This document shows, piece after piece, positions 7,474 through 16,989 of a stretch of 44,511 bases of DNA. The notes under the pieces were generated by a model. The model made no database searches. It was not told the DNA's origin and worked only from the letters and a program-made list of their open reading frames with translations. The DNA is taken from contig CADCHI010000016.1 in the NCBI GenBank assembly GCA_902801165.1, positions 1-44,511 on the forward strand, in the 5' to 3' direction. Each line of letters opens with the position of its first letter. Within the stretch, counting starts at the first letter, position 1. The stretch comes from an uncultured Eubacteriales bacterium. Its GTDB lineage: Bacteria; Bacillota; Clostridia; Christensenellales; Aristaeellaceae. The position numbers and the translations under genes were made by a program.

Positions 7474-9918
7474 TCAGCGCTTGTAGACCAGCTCGATCCC
7501 GGTCTCCTTGATGGTGTAGACGGCCGGACTGCCCTCTTCCACGACCTGCTTCTCGGGGCCGCGGAGCGCGTGGGCCTTGTTGACCACCAGCACGCCGTCC
7601 TTCGCGGGCTTGAACACGAGCTTCTCCGCCAGCTCGCCGGAGGTCAGCAGGCTCATGGGCGGCAGGCCGCTCTGGCCGATCAGCGTGCCGAAGGCCACGG
7701 CCTTCTTGCCCCACTCCGTCAGGTCGATGGGCTTGCTGTTGTAGGTGCCATCCTTCGTGGTCACGTTCACCCGCAGCATGCCGCTGAACCTCGGCGCGGC
7801 GCTCTTGCGGATGAGCAGCACCAGCGCCAGAATCAACGCCACGATGCCCGCGCCGATGCCGGCGAGGCCACCGATGCCCAGCTTGTCCGTGAGCTGCTCC
7901 ATAACGGTCGGCTCCGGCGTGGGCTCCGGTGAGGGCGTGGGCGTGTCCGTCGGCTCAGGAGACGGCGTGACCAGTTCCACGACCTCAAAGGTCACTGTGG
8001 CGGAGGGTTCCGCCTGCGGGTCGGGTTCCTCGGTATCCGCGATCACCCAGGCGTTCAGCGTATAGCTGCCCACCCCGGGCTGCGCGCTGTAGCGCCAACC
8101 GTCGATGTTGCCCTCGGCGGCCACGGGCTCCGCGTCGTTCTCGGAGACGTACACGGCGATGTGGTCCAGCCAGCTGTCGTCCATGCCCGCGGTGGTAAGC
8201 TCGCGCACCGTGGTGTTGCTCAGGCTGAACTCCACATCGACGGAATCGCCCTCGGTGTACTGCTCCTGGGCCCCGGAAACCTCCAGCTTCGCGCCGGCGA
8301 TGATGGCCGGCACGCTGGTCAGCGTCACCTTCAGCGTTCCCTCAGCGGTCAGGCCCGCCTTGTTCGTGGCGGTCAGCTTCACCTCCACGGCGTGCTCGAC
8401 GCCCTCGAAGCCGCCCTCCAGCGTCAGGCCCTTCTCGCTGGTGTTGGCCAGGCCGTCGTCCGACAGCGCGACCTCCACCTTCTCGATGCCGTCACCGTTG
8501 GGGTCCTCGAACAGCGCGAACCGATCCTCGAGGACCTCATAGGTCCGCGGGCCGTCCACGGTGTCCTTCGCCGCGTACTCGGTCTGCTCCGCCGTGAACA
8601 CCGGCGTGCCCAGCACGCGGAAGCTCTGGCTCTCGGTCAGGTCAATATTGTAGTCCGATTTGGTGGCCGTCGCGGTCACCGTGCATTCGCCCGCCTCGGT
8701 GAGCGCCGCGCCGGGAATCACGCCGTCCTCCAGGGCCTCGCCGTTCAGCTCGAACGCCACCGGCACCCGGTCGGTTTCGGCTTCCCCGGCCAGCACCCGG
8801 GCGGTCAGCGGGATGTCCTCTCCGGCGCCCGCCACCACGTCCTCGATGGGGTCCAGCTCCAGGCGCACCTCGAGCATGCCGTTGGACAGCGCCTCGACGC
8901 TGTCGGCGGTCTCGGGCACGGCGCTGCTCAACAGGTAGCCGCCAAAGGCCGCCTCGAAGGGCTCCCCGGCGGATTCGGCGGATTCTTCTTCCCCGGAGGC
9001 CTCCGCAGCCGCGTCGCCGTCCTCTTCTGTCCTGCCGTCGTCCGGCCGCAGCGCGGGCTCCGCCGGCATTTCGCCGTCGACCGCCGACCGCTCGACGTCT
9101 TCCGCTGCCCGGGTCAGGGCCTCGGGGTCGGCGTACAGGAACAGGGGGCGCTCCAGCAGCGCCGCCGCGTCCAGCATGTCGTCCCGGCGCGTCAGCTTGC
9201 GGCTGGCGTAGGGGGCTTCGCCCAGCTTCTCCAGCACCAGGTTCACCAGGTCCATGGCCTTGGCCGTGGGCGTGTCGCCGGTCAGAAGGTGGTAATCCTT
9301 ATCGGTATACAGATCATTGGTCAGCTGGCCGATGATCTTTTGGTCTTTCTTGACGGCGTTCTCGCTGTCGTCCAGGCCGATGAACAGCATCTCGAGGCTT
9401 TCGCTTCTGGTCTTGTCCCGGTTTTCCATGCTGTCAAAGGCGCTGTCCTTGTCGCCGCACACGCCGTCCAGCAGCACCACCACCAGCCGGGATGCGCCCG
9501 CCTGGCCCGCGATCTGATCCACCCGCTGCCGCAGGTAGGTGGTCTCGCGGTTGCCCGTGCCCACGGGCATGCCCTCCATCGCCGTCACCGCCTGCGCCAG
9601 GCCGTCCGCCGCCGCGGGGTCCGCCGTGGCGGGCACGTCCGGCTCCTGGGGCACCGTGCCGACGAAGGACAGCTTCACGTCCGTGTCCGCAAGGGCGTTG
9701 GCGATCAGCGCCACGGAAAGCGTCAGCCCGGGGCGATTGGCCTCGGTGAGCACCTTGTTGGGCTTCTCGTTGGGGATCAGCAGCACCACTTCCCGGAAGG
9801 AAGCGGCCTGCGCCGCAGCATCGCTCTGAACCGCGTCCGCCGCGGGCTCCGCCAGGGCGCCCGCGCACAGCGCGAGCGCCAGCAGCAGGGCCAGCAACAA
9901 CCTGTAGAATGCTCTCAA
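7474..9918 (-). CDS. Surface protein with MIDAS-less vWA-like domain, cadherin/Ig-like repeats, one TM helix and cytoplasmic domain
   Basis: About 814 residues. The TTG at 9918 was chosen because AAAGGAGG precedes it at 7 bases and it opens directly on a 23-residue signal peptide (MRAFYRLLLALLLALALCAG). Residues about 40-225 look like a vWA fold (REVVLLIPN, ASRLVVVLLDG, LEMLFIGLDD), but the DxSxS metal motif is missing. An acidic linker and several beta-sandwich repeats follow; one has the cadherin-like RFALFEDPNGDG. Then come a Pro/Thr linker, a transmembrane helix (about 680-703) and a 111-residue cytoplasmic beta-rich domain ending IELVYKR. The architecture parallels the 23454-26567 protein, which keeps its MIDAS. 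It is probably a sensor or adhesion subunit of the complex. Confidence 0.8.
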   Translation of the reverse strand: MRAFYRLLLALLLALALCAGALAEPAADAVQSDAAAQAASFREVVLLIPNEKPNKVLTEANRPGLTLSVALIANALADTDVKLSFVGTVPQEPDVPATADPAAADGLAQAVTAMEGMPVGTGNRETTYLRQRVDQIAGQAGASRLVVVLLDGVCGDKDSAFDSMENRDKTRSESLEMLFIGLDDSENAVKKDQKIIGQLTNDLYTDKDYHLLTGDTPTAKAMDLVNLVLEKLGEAPYASRKLTRRDDMLDAAALLERPLFLYADPEALTRAAEDVERSAVDGEMPAEPALRPDDGRTEEDGDAAAEASGEEESAESAGEPFEAAFGGYLLSSAVPETADSVEALSNGMLEVRLELDPIEDVVAGAGEDIPLTARVLAGEAETDRVPVAFELNGEALEDGVIPGAALTEAGECTVTATATKSDYNIDLTESQSFRVLGTPVFTAEQTEYAAKDTVDGPRTYEVLEDRFALFEDPNGDGIEKVEVALSDDGLANTSEKGLTLEGGFEGVEHAVEVKLTATNKAGLTAEGTLKVTLTSVPAIIAGAKLEVSGAQEQYTEGDSVDVEFSLSNTTVRELTTAGMDDSWLDHIAVYVSENDAEPVAAEGNIDGWRYSAQPGVGSYTLNAWVIADTEEPDPQAEPSATVTFEVVELVTPSPEPTDTPTPSPEPTPEPTVMEQLTDKLGIGGLAGIGAGIVALILALVLLIRKSAAPRFSGMLRVNVTTKDGTYNSKPIDLTEWGKKAVAFGTLIGQSGLPPMSLLTSGELAEKLVFKPAKDGVLVVNKAHALRGPEKQVVEEGSPAVYTIKETGIELVYKR

Positions 9919-9958
9919 AGCGTCGTCCTCCTTTGAACTGTCATCGCGCAAGCGTCCG

Positions 9959-12900
9959 TCAACGCCTCAGGAAGCCAAACAGGCCGCCCTTGTGCCCACC
10001 CGTGTACAGGGTGGATTTTTGCAGGATCGCCTTGAGCGCCGCGTTCTTTTGTCTCTTTTGCAGGTCGCTGAATCCCTCGTCCTTGGCGCAGAAATCCGCC
10101 AGGGTCATCTGGGAAACCGCTTCGTCGTCGCCGTAGCCGGCGAGAACGTCATAGGTGAACACCACGATGGTGGAGATGTCCGTGTCGCGGCCATCCTTCC
10201 AGATGGAGCCGTCGTCCCCCAGCTTCATGGCCAGGAGCAGGTAGCGGTTCCACACATCGTTGTAATCCCGGGCCTTTGCCGCGCACAGCAGCAGCAGCAC
10301 GTCGATCTCCGAGCGGATCTCGCTGTGGGCCAGGCTGATCTGGTACACCCGGCCACAGAACACCCGCAGGTTGCCCATGTCCCGGCGATCCCGGTGCAGG
10401 CCGCGGAGCAGCTCCTCCGCCTTGCGGCGGTCCAGCGTCCCGCGCCCCAGCACCGCCGCGGCGTACTCGCCGCACCATACGGCGGTACTGACGGACAGGG
10501 GCTTGGAATCGTCCGCCTTCACCCGCTCCAGCAGCGCCTTCAGCTGGGCAAAGCCCTCGCAGGCCGCCCTGGACTGGCCGTCATAGGCCTGGCAGCACTC
10601 CTGGAAGGCCTCCAGGCACTTCTCCTGGATCAGCCTGTCCACGTGGGGCTCCAGTATCTCTGTGTACAGCCCGAACCGCTCGCCGCCCAGCAGCGCGGCG
10701 ACCTTCGTCAGTCCGCTGGTGACGGGCAGCTTTTCGCCCGAGACGCGCAGCTCCTCCACGCGCTTGCCAAAGTCCATATCCACGAGCGCGGCGAGCTGAC
10801 GCTGGCCGTCAGCGGCGGAAGCCGCGCGGGCCAGGCTTTCCCGGTTGACCCAGGGCAGTCCGCCGCCCTGCTCGACCATGTCGTCCAGCGTGGAGACGTC
10901 CTGGAGGAGCTGCAAAAAGCCGCTCAGCTCCATGGCGTCGCGCGCCGCCGCGACCCGGCCGTACTTCGCGTCGATCCGGACCGCGCCCCGGCGCATGCGG
11001 CTGTCCAGCTCCTCATGCATCTTTCCGGAGAGGGCCTCGATGCCGTCCAGCAGCGGCATGGCCACCGCGTCGTAATCCTCCCGGCCGCGCCACAGGGCCG
11101 CCAGCCGATCGTAGGTCTCCTCGGTCACGCCCGAGCAGTCGTTGCCATGTTCTATGTATCCCTTCACGCCCTCAAACAGCCGGTCGCTCAGCGGGCTCTG
11201 GGGCGCAAGTCCGGCGTCGTTCGCGTACTCCGCCACCGCGTTCAGCGTTTCCGGCGGCTGTTCCACCGCCGTGGAGGACCATTCCGCCAGCGCCTCGAGC
11301 AGCGCCTGCCGCGCCGGTTCGCCAGCGTCTTTGGCATAGCGGCCCAGCGCGTCGACGCGCACCTGGCCCTTCGCCTTCCTCAGCGCCTCGGCGATCAGCA
11401 CGAGGCCCTGGGCCCTGGGCAGTCCCGCCGCGTCGAAGGCCTCGGCCACCCGGGGCAGCATCGCGCCGTCGATCTCGCCGGCCTCGACGCACTCCCGGAC
11501 CTTTCCCTCGACCAGCGCCGCCATGTCCCGATCGTTTTCCATGGACGGGCAATAGCGGACAAAGCCGCCGATGTCGCCGCCGGCGAGGGCCGACCTGGCG
11601 AACTCCTCGGCCGCACGGGCATTCAGCTCCGGCATCCGCTTTTCCAGCAGCGGGTAGAGCGCCTTCACGTCCTCCAGGCCGCAGCTGGCGTTCAGGCTCT
11701 CGCGGATCACGCGGCCCAGCCCGGCCTGGTCGCCCTTGAGGACCGCCTTCATGGCAGGGTCCCCGGCCATCTGGCGCAGGGACGCGAGGGTCTCCGGCCT
11801 GATGGTTCGGGCGGAAGCCGCCAGCGCGCGGAAGATCTCCGTCACCGCAGGGGTGTTGTCGCCGTTGACCTGGCCCAGCCGCGCCTTCAGGCAGCGGACG
11901 AACCGGTCGAAGGCGTCGCCGTTCTCGCTCTTGGAGGGGTCTGTCAGCAGTTCAATGTAATCCCGCGCATAGCCCGTTCCGCCCAGCAGGCGGTCCAGGC
12001 GCTCGCCGTATTCCTCGTCCGAATAGGCGCTGGAGGCGGTCTTCTCCCGCTGGAGCAGGCGGCTCTCCAGGTCCTCCGCGTGCTTCAAGGCCATGCCCAG
12101 CACGTATTTGCCCTCGACCACCGGCAACTCGCACAGCTTCTGGGCCACCTCGTCGGCGATGCTCTCCTGGCCCTGACGCTTCAGGTCCGCGTAGTGCTGC
12201 AGCCAGCGCTCACAGGTCGCGAGGTCGCCGATGGAGCGGCCGTCCAGGAAGTTCGCCTTCTCGGCACGGATCAGCTCCAGCTGCAGGTCGCCGACCTCCT
12301 CCTCGTTGGCCAGGTCCAGCATGAACCGACCGTCCACCACGGGGCGCTTGCCCAGGCGTTCCGCCACCGCGGCGGCCCGCTCGTCGCGCCCCTGGCGCTT
12401 GAGGAACTTGTAGTGCCGCAGCCAGCGCCGCGCGCCCTCCACGTCTGCGGGGGCGGCGTTCTCCAGGGAGCGGCTGTATTCCACGTTGATCAGCGCGACC
12501 AGCATGTCCGCGTCCGCGCCGGCCTTCCTGGCCTCGTCGAAGGCGTACACCGGCTCCTCGTCGGTGCGCAGGCGATACTGCTCCATCAGCATCGCGCGAA
12601 TGTCCTCCGCGATGGGCTTGCTCTCCCGCGCGGCTTCGGTCATGCGCTCCATCCACAGGCCGAACACCTGGGCGCGCATGCCGGCGGCGCTGGCCTTCTG
12701 GCGCTCCAGCAGGTTTTGCATGGCGGACCAGTACAGCTCGCCGCGCACGTTCTGCTCCCGGAGCATGGCCAGGGTCTCGTCGGTGATCTTCCTGTTCAGC
12801 AGGTCCCGGATGGCCTCGACGGCCTCCGGCGCCACGCCAAAGTCGTTCTGCTCAAGATCCTTGTAGTAACCGATCCAGTCGCGGTACTTCTCCGCGGTCA

Positions 12901-15256
12901 GGTTGGTGACCTTCGGCGCGCTCTCCAGCGCCAGGTCTCCCAGCAGGCGCCAGTGCTGCGCCTGCTGCGCGATGCGCTTGCTGTCGGCATCGTCCCGGAG
13001 GTTGATCCGGGTCAGCATGGCGTAGATCTCGTCCGCGAAGGGCTTGCCCTCGTCCTGGGCGTCCTGCTGGCGGCCGATCCACCACTGGTAGTCCTCGGCG
13101 GAGACGGACTGGCGGGCGTTCACGTCCTCCAGCATGCTCCGCACCAAGGCGCACTCCAGCGCGCCCAGCTGGCGCGCGGCGGCGGTCTCCACGTACTGCC
13201 TCTGGTTCTCCTTCGGCGCGCGGTCCACGATCATGTCCACGATGCTGCCGGCGCACTCCGCGCCGATCATATCGTTCTCCAGGCGGCCCACCCAGACGTC
13301 GAAACGGTCGCTGTCCAGCGGCTGGGGGCTCGCGGCGAGCTGCCGGGCCTCCGACTCGGTCAGGCGGTTCCACAAATCCGGCAGCGCCCGCTGCGCGAGC
13401 AGGTCCGCCGCGGCGACCGTGGAATCCTCAAACTCGAACTGGCCGCACAGCAGCTCCCGGGCGGGCTGGGCCGCGTCCTCCAGGCGGGCGCCGTAGTCCC
13501 GCTTGGTGTCGGCGTAGAATTCCAGCACCTGCCGGTACTCCTGCTCGCTGAGCCTGCCGGGTTTGCGGGCATACAGGTCGTGTATGGTGCCCCGGACGAT
13601 GCGGATCGCCACGCCGTCCAGGCCGTGGGCCTCGGCGACGCTCAGCGGCGACGGCACCTCGGGATCGTCGAAGCGGAGCTGCTTGGACAGCTCCCGCTCC
13701 AAACGCAGGCACAGCGCGTCCTCGCCGCCCCGGCTGAGGGTGTTGTAGCGCTTGCACCAGTTCTCGAAATCCGCCGGGGAAAGCCCGCCGGTGCGCTCCA
13801 GCATCTGCAGCTCGCCCTCCACCAGCCTCAGGGACAGGGGGTCCAGCTCCAGCGCGGCGCGCCCGTTCTTTTCGTTCCAGAAATCAATGGCCGAGCCCTC
13901 GTAGTCCGGCACGCGGATCTGCCGGCCCAGCTGCCCCATCAGGCGGTCGGCCACAGCTACGGCCCGTTCGCTGCCGGTGCTCTCCCGCAGCGCCCTGTAG
14001 GCCGTCGCGAGGATGTCATACTCCGCCAGGCGCAGCTCCGGCATCCGCTCGGCCATTCCGGCCAGCTCGTCGAAGGCGTCCACCAGCGCCAGACACGCCT
14101 CGGCGCGGCCGACGTGATGCGCCTCCAGCAGCACGCACACGTTGTCCAGGGACTTGGCGGCGTACTGTATGGCCTTGTAGCGCTCGGCCACGCCGGCCTG
14201 GGCGAAGAAATCGATGTACAGCTCGGACATCGTGCACCAGCGGAGCAGCTCAAAGTCCGCCAGCACGTCCACGGCGTTGAAGCGGCGGCTGATCGCCTCG
14301 TAGAACCGGGGATAGCGGCCCTCGCACAGGTAGCCGATCAGCCGGTTCTCCCACGCGGCGTTGGGGTTGGACGCGCCGGGGTACACCTGGGGCGTCCTGC
14401 GCTTGTCCTCCTGCCAGCCGCGGAAGTCGAACATGTTCGCGGCGTCCCGGCTCGTGAAGCGCCCGCCGTCCAGATAGACGCGGCAGGCGGCGTCCGGCCA
14501 GTTTTCATCCCGGTTGTTCGGGGAGCAGCCGATGGCGATGCTCAGCATGGACATCACCTGCGGCGGCAGGGCCGGGGCCAGCTCCTCCCGGAAGAAGCGG
14601 ACGCACTCCGAAAGGGCTTTGGTCTGGTCGGGCAGGTCGGCGGCGTTGACCGCCAGCACCTCCACGTGGGGCGCGGTCCTGGGAGCGGTGGCATTCCAGG
14701 CCACGCGCTTTTCCATCATCCAGCGCATGCGCATCCAGCAGACCTGCCACACGCGCATCACCAGCTCCGCCAGCTCCCGGCTGAGAGGCTTGAACTCGGC
14801 GGGCTCGTCCGGCAGGTACAGGGACATGTCTCCGCCCCGCAGCGTCTCGCCGTTTTCAGCGATGTTCACGTACTGATCGGCGCGAATGAAATAGGACTCG
14901 TTGTCCAGCACCTGGCCGATGGCGCGGCGCAGCCGGTTGCGGTGCGCCTCGTCCCCCTCCACCAGGGTGCCGTCCAGCGCCATGGCGTGGGTGTAGTTGA
15001 TATCGCGCTTGTGGAAGATATAGTGGCTGTTTTCCACCGTCCACCGGTCAAAGGCATAGCTTTCGATTTCATAGACCGGCAGATAGACGACGCCGCTCGG
15101 CCCTGCGACCCCATACACGTTGTCGCGCCGCTTGAAGTTCGGGCTGACCAGGAACAGGTCCTGGAAATACTGGGGCTCGGAGCGGCGCTCGAAGCCATAG
15201 TTTTCCCGCAGCGAGGATCCCCGCAGCAGCGATGAATACGGAATATTGATTTGCAC
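9959..15256 (-). CDS. Giant repeat-rich protein resembling GTPase-associated (GAP1-type) proteins
   Basis: 1765 residues with no signal peptide or transmembrane helix, so cytoplasmic. The N-terminal about 280 residues (MQINIPYSSLLRGSS..., VYLPVYEIESYAFDRWTV, and a MSMLSIAIGCSP segment) resemble the N-terminal region of proteins catalogued as GTPase-associated protein 1; this is recognition from memory and untested. The remainder is almost entirely helical, with a recurring motif W-(I/L/V)-x-x-(Y/R)-x-x-(L/D), for example CERWLQHYADLKRQGQ and ARRWLRHYKFLKRQGR, at roughly 85-120 residue spacing. The GTG start at 15256 follows AAGGA at 9 bases. It lies 40 bp downstream of the GTPase gene, consistent with a GTPase partner or scaffold. 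Confidence 0.75.
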   Translation of the reverse strand: MQINIPYSSLLRGSSLRENYGFERRSEPQYFQDLFLVSPNFKRRDNVYGVAGPSGVVYLPVYEIESYAFDRWTVENSHYIFHKRDINYTHAMALDGTLVEGDEAHRNRLRRAIGQVLDNESYFIRADQYVNIAENGETLRGGDMSLYLPDEPAEFKPLSRELAELVMRVWQVCWMRMRWMMEKRVAWNATAPRTAPHVEVLAVNAADLPDQTKALSECVRFFREELAPALPPQVMSMLSIAIGCSPNNRDENWPDAACRVYLDGGRFTSRDAANMFDFRGWQEDKRRTPQVYPGASNPNAAWENRLIGYLCEGRYPRFYEAISRRFNAVDVLADFELLRWCTMSELYIDFFAQAGVAERYKAIQYAAKSLDNVCVLLEAHHVGRAEACLALVDAFDELAGMAERMPELRLAEYDILATAYRALRESTGSERAVAVADRLMGQLGRQIRVPDYEGSAIDFWNEKNGRAALELDPLSLRLVEGELQMLERTGGLSPADFENWCKRYNTLSRGGEDALCLRLERELSKQLRFDDPEVPSPLSVAEAHGLDGVAIRIVRGTIHDLYARKPGRLSEQEYRQVLEFYADTKRDYGARLEDAAQPARELLCGQFEFEDSTVAAADLLAQRALPDLWNRLTESEARQLAASPQPLDSDRFDVWVGRLENDMIGAECAGSIVDMIVDRAPKENQRQYVETAAARQLGALECALVRSMLEDVNARQSVSAEDYQWWIGRQQDAQDEGKPFADEIYAMLTRINLRDDADSKRIAQQAQHWRLLGDLALESAPKVTNLTAEKYRDWIGYYKDLEQNDFGVAPEAVEAIRDLLNRKITDETLAMLREQNVRGELYWSAMQNLLERQKASAAGMRAQVFGLWMERMTEAARESKPIAEDIRAMLMEQYRLRTDEEPVYAFDEARKAGADADMLVALINVEYSRSLENAAPADVEGARRWLRHYKFLKRQGRDERAAAVAERLGKRPVVDGRFMLDLANEEEVGDLQLELIRAEKANFLDGRSIGDLATCERWLQHYADLKRQGQESIADEVAQKLCELPVVEGKYVLGMALKHAEDLESRLLQREKTASSAYSDEEYGERLDRLLGGTGYARDYIELLTDPSKSENGDAFDRFVRCLKARLGQVNGDNTPAVTEIFRALAASARTIRPETLASLRQMAGDPAMKAVLKGDQAGLGRVIRESLNASCGLEDVKALYPLLEKRMPELNARAAEEFARSALAGGDIGGFVRYCPSMENDRDMAALVEGKVRECVEAGEIDGAMLPRVAEAFDAAGLPRAQGLVLIAEALRKAKGQVRVDALGRYAKDAGEPARQALLEALAEWSSTAVEQPPETLNAVAEYANDAGLAPQSPLSDRLFEGVKGYIEHGNDCSGVTEETYDRLAALWRGREDYDAVAMPLLDGIEALSGKMHEELDSRMRRGAVRIDAKYGRVAAARDAMELSGFLQLLQDVSTLDDMVEQGGGLPWVNRESLARAASAADGQRQLAALVDMDFGKRVEELRVSGEKLPVTSGLTKVAALLGGERFGLYTEILEPHVDRLIQEKCLEAFQECCQAYDGQSRAACEGFAQLKALLERVKADDSKPLSVSTAVWCGEYAAAVLGRGTLDRRKAEELLRGLHRDRRDMGNLRVFCGRVYQISLAHSEIRSEIDVLLLLCAAKARDYNDVWNRYLLLAMKLGDDGSIWKDGRDTDISTIVVFTYDVLAGYGDDEAVSQMTLADFCAKDEGFSDLQKRQKNAALKAILQKSTLYTGGHKGGLFGFLRR

Positions 15257-15296
15257 TGCACTTCATCCTTTACCTACGATATGAAGCCCCCGGAAA

Positions 15297-16946
15297 TCAG
15301 CCGTTTCCTCCGAACAGCCGCCTGAACCAGCCGCCGCGCTTCCTGTCGTCGTCCCCGTTCCCGTCGTCCCCGTTCCTGGCAGTCTCTACGGGGGTTACAG
15401 GCCTTTGGGAGGGGGTGCCGCCGATCGGGTTGCGGGTGCCGGGGCCCCAGTTGTTGTTCTCGGACTCGACGACGCCCCACCGGGCCAGCAGGTACAGCAG
15501 CGGCTCGAGAATGCGGTGCCGGGGCAGGTGCGCCTGGTTGGACATCACGAACTGGGTGTCGTCCGGGTTGTCCGCGGAGACGCGGCGCAGCGTGGACACG
15601 ACAAAGGCCCGGATATTCTCCGGCTTCAGGGTGTCGCCCGCCACCTTGCTGCAGATCTTTTCCTTCACGTCCTGCCAGTCATAGGCGGGGATGGCGTCGA
15701 TCACGCGCATGACCTCGTTGTCCACCGCGTTGATGATCTGGGGCTTCACCTTCCCGAAGTGGCCCTGATGGCTGCCGGGATCGGAGCTGGACTTCCAATC
15801 GTCGTACTCCTTGGAGTGGCACATCTTCAGCTGGCGCAGGTAGGCGCCCTTGAAGTAGTCGCCGCACTCGCCGGAGAACATCAGGTCCGCCTTGGTGAGC
15901 ACCAGCGCCATGTACTTCATCTGCTTGCCGATCTGGAACTCCTCCATGTTGGTCAGCGGCGCGGTGATGTCGGTATCCGGGGCCACGTACTGGATCTCCA
16001 CCTCGTTGCCGTTCTTGTCCAGCACGCTGCGCTCGTTCAGGTCGGCGTAGAGCTGGACCGGGTCCACCAACAGCATGGCGCCGTCGGAATTGAACAGGTC
16101 GTAATTGCCCGCCAGCTTGGCCACGAACTTGGTGTCCTCGCGGTAGACCTCGCCGGGCAGGTCGTAGACGCTGATCAGGTAGGACTGGCCGCCGCGCTTG
16201 ATGGCAAACACCAGCGGGCACACCGTGGCGCCCGCCACGGTGGCCTCGATCTTGCCCTCCTCGTTCGCCTCGCCCTCGGTCAGCTCCTTGGCGTCCACGA
16301 ACACCGACACGCTGTCCACCAGGTTGTAGACGTTCACCAGGCGCTTGATCTCCTGGTTCAGCACGAACTTGTAGACGGTCTTGCCGCTGGAGGGATAGCC
16401 GATCAGCGCGATGGAGTGGCAGTTTTCATCCGGGATCTCCAGCAGCACCTTCGGGATCTCGAAGTGGCAGTGGGGGCAGATCATGTTGGTCAGCAGGTCG
16501 GTGGAGCCCGCCGAGGCTTGGTCCGCCTCGCACAGCTGCACGGTCAGCGGGAAGTCCTTCGCGGCCTCGTCGTGCCACAGCACCACCTTGGCCACGCCGG
16601 GGCTGGCGTTCTCAGCGTCCCAATGGACGATGAAGCGCTCCTCGTTGCTGCCCCCGCCGGTGGAGAACCGGGCGCGGTTTTCATAGTACACGTTGTCCGG
16701 CGCCCACACGCCGATCTTCTCCGGGTTCTCCTCCTGCTTGGGCTCGCCGTCCGCCATGGCAGGCGCGTCGCCGAAGTCCATTGAGGGATTCATGTCCAGG
16801 GACATGTCGAAGATGCTCCCGCCGGCGCCGTCAAAGCGCTGTGCGCCCATGGTACTGCCCTGCGCGCCCGCGGTCATCTCGCGGGTCAGGTAGAACAGTA
16901 TATCCTTGTATTCAAAGTTCGCCTTGCAAAAGGGGCAGCTATGCAT
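15297..16946 (-). CDS. Zinc-ribbon P-loop GTPase (double-GTPase/TRAFAC-like)
   Basis: 549 residues. Paired cysteines at 4 and 7 (CPFC) and at 157 and 160 (CPHC) form a zinc ribbon split by a long insert that begins with a Gly/Met/Asp-rich stretch and includes a strand-rich part. The GTPase core follows: the P-loop GYPSSGKT at 183-190, a switch/G3 region with DLPG at 262-265 (VYDLPGEVY), and G4 TKAD at 351-354. The C-terminal tail is Pro/Arg/Asp-rich and ends GGWFRRLFGGNG. The layout resembles the DO-GTPase2-type proteins found beside GAP1-like proteins in predicted conflict systems. It starts with ATG after GGAG at about 9 bases. With the 1765-aa neighbour it likely forms the nucleotide-controlled core of the system. 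Confidence 0.85.
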   Translation of the reverse strand: MHSCPFCKANFEYKDILFYLTREMTAGAQGSTMGAQRFDGAGGSIFDMSLDMNPSMDFGDAPAMADGEPKQEENPEKIGVWAPDNVYYENRARFSTGGGSNEERFIVHWDAENASPGVAKVVLWHDEAAKDFPLTVQLCEADQASAGSTDLLTNMICPHCHFEIPKVLLEIPDENCHSIALIGYPSSGKTVYKFVLNQEIKRLVNVYNLVDSVSVFVDAKELTEGEANEEGKIEATVAGATVCPLVFAIKRGGQSYLISVYDLPGEVYREDTKFVAKLAGNYDLFNSDGAMLLVDPVQLYADLNERSVLDKNGNEVEIQYVAPDTDITAPLTNMEEFQIGKQMKYMALVLTKADLMFSGECGDYFKGAYLRQLKMCHSKEYDDWKSSSDPGSHQGHFGKVKPQIINAVDNEVMRVIDAIPAYDWQDVKEKICSKVAGDTLKPENIRAFVVSTLRRVSADNPDDTQFVMSNQAHLPRHRILEPLLYLLARWGVVESENNNWGPGTRNPIGGTPSQRPVTPVETARNGDDGNGDDDRKRGGWFRRLFGGNG

Positions 16947-16989
16947 ACTCTTTCACTCCATCCTGTTTGTTGCGCGTCGTGGGGCGGGC

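Noticed and set aside
9992-15235. An open frame of about 1747 codons on the plus strand opposite the 1765-residue gene
   Set aside because: It mirrors the real gene codon for codon. GC-rich third positions remove stops on the opposite strand. Its translation is Val/Leu/Gln/His/Arg low-complexity, with no ribosome site or domain.
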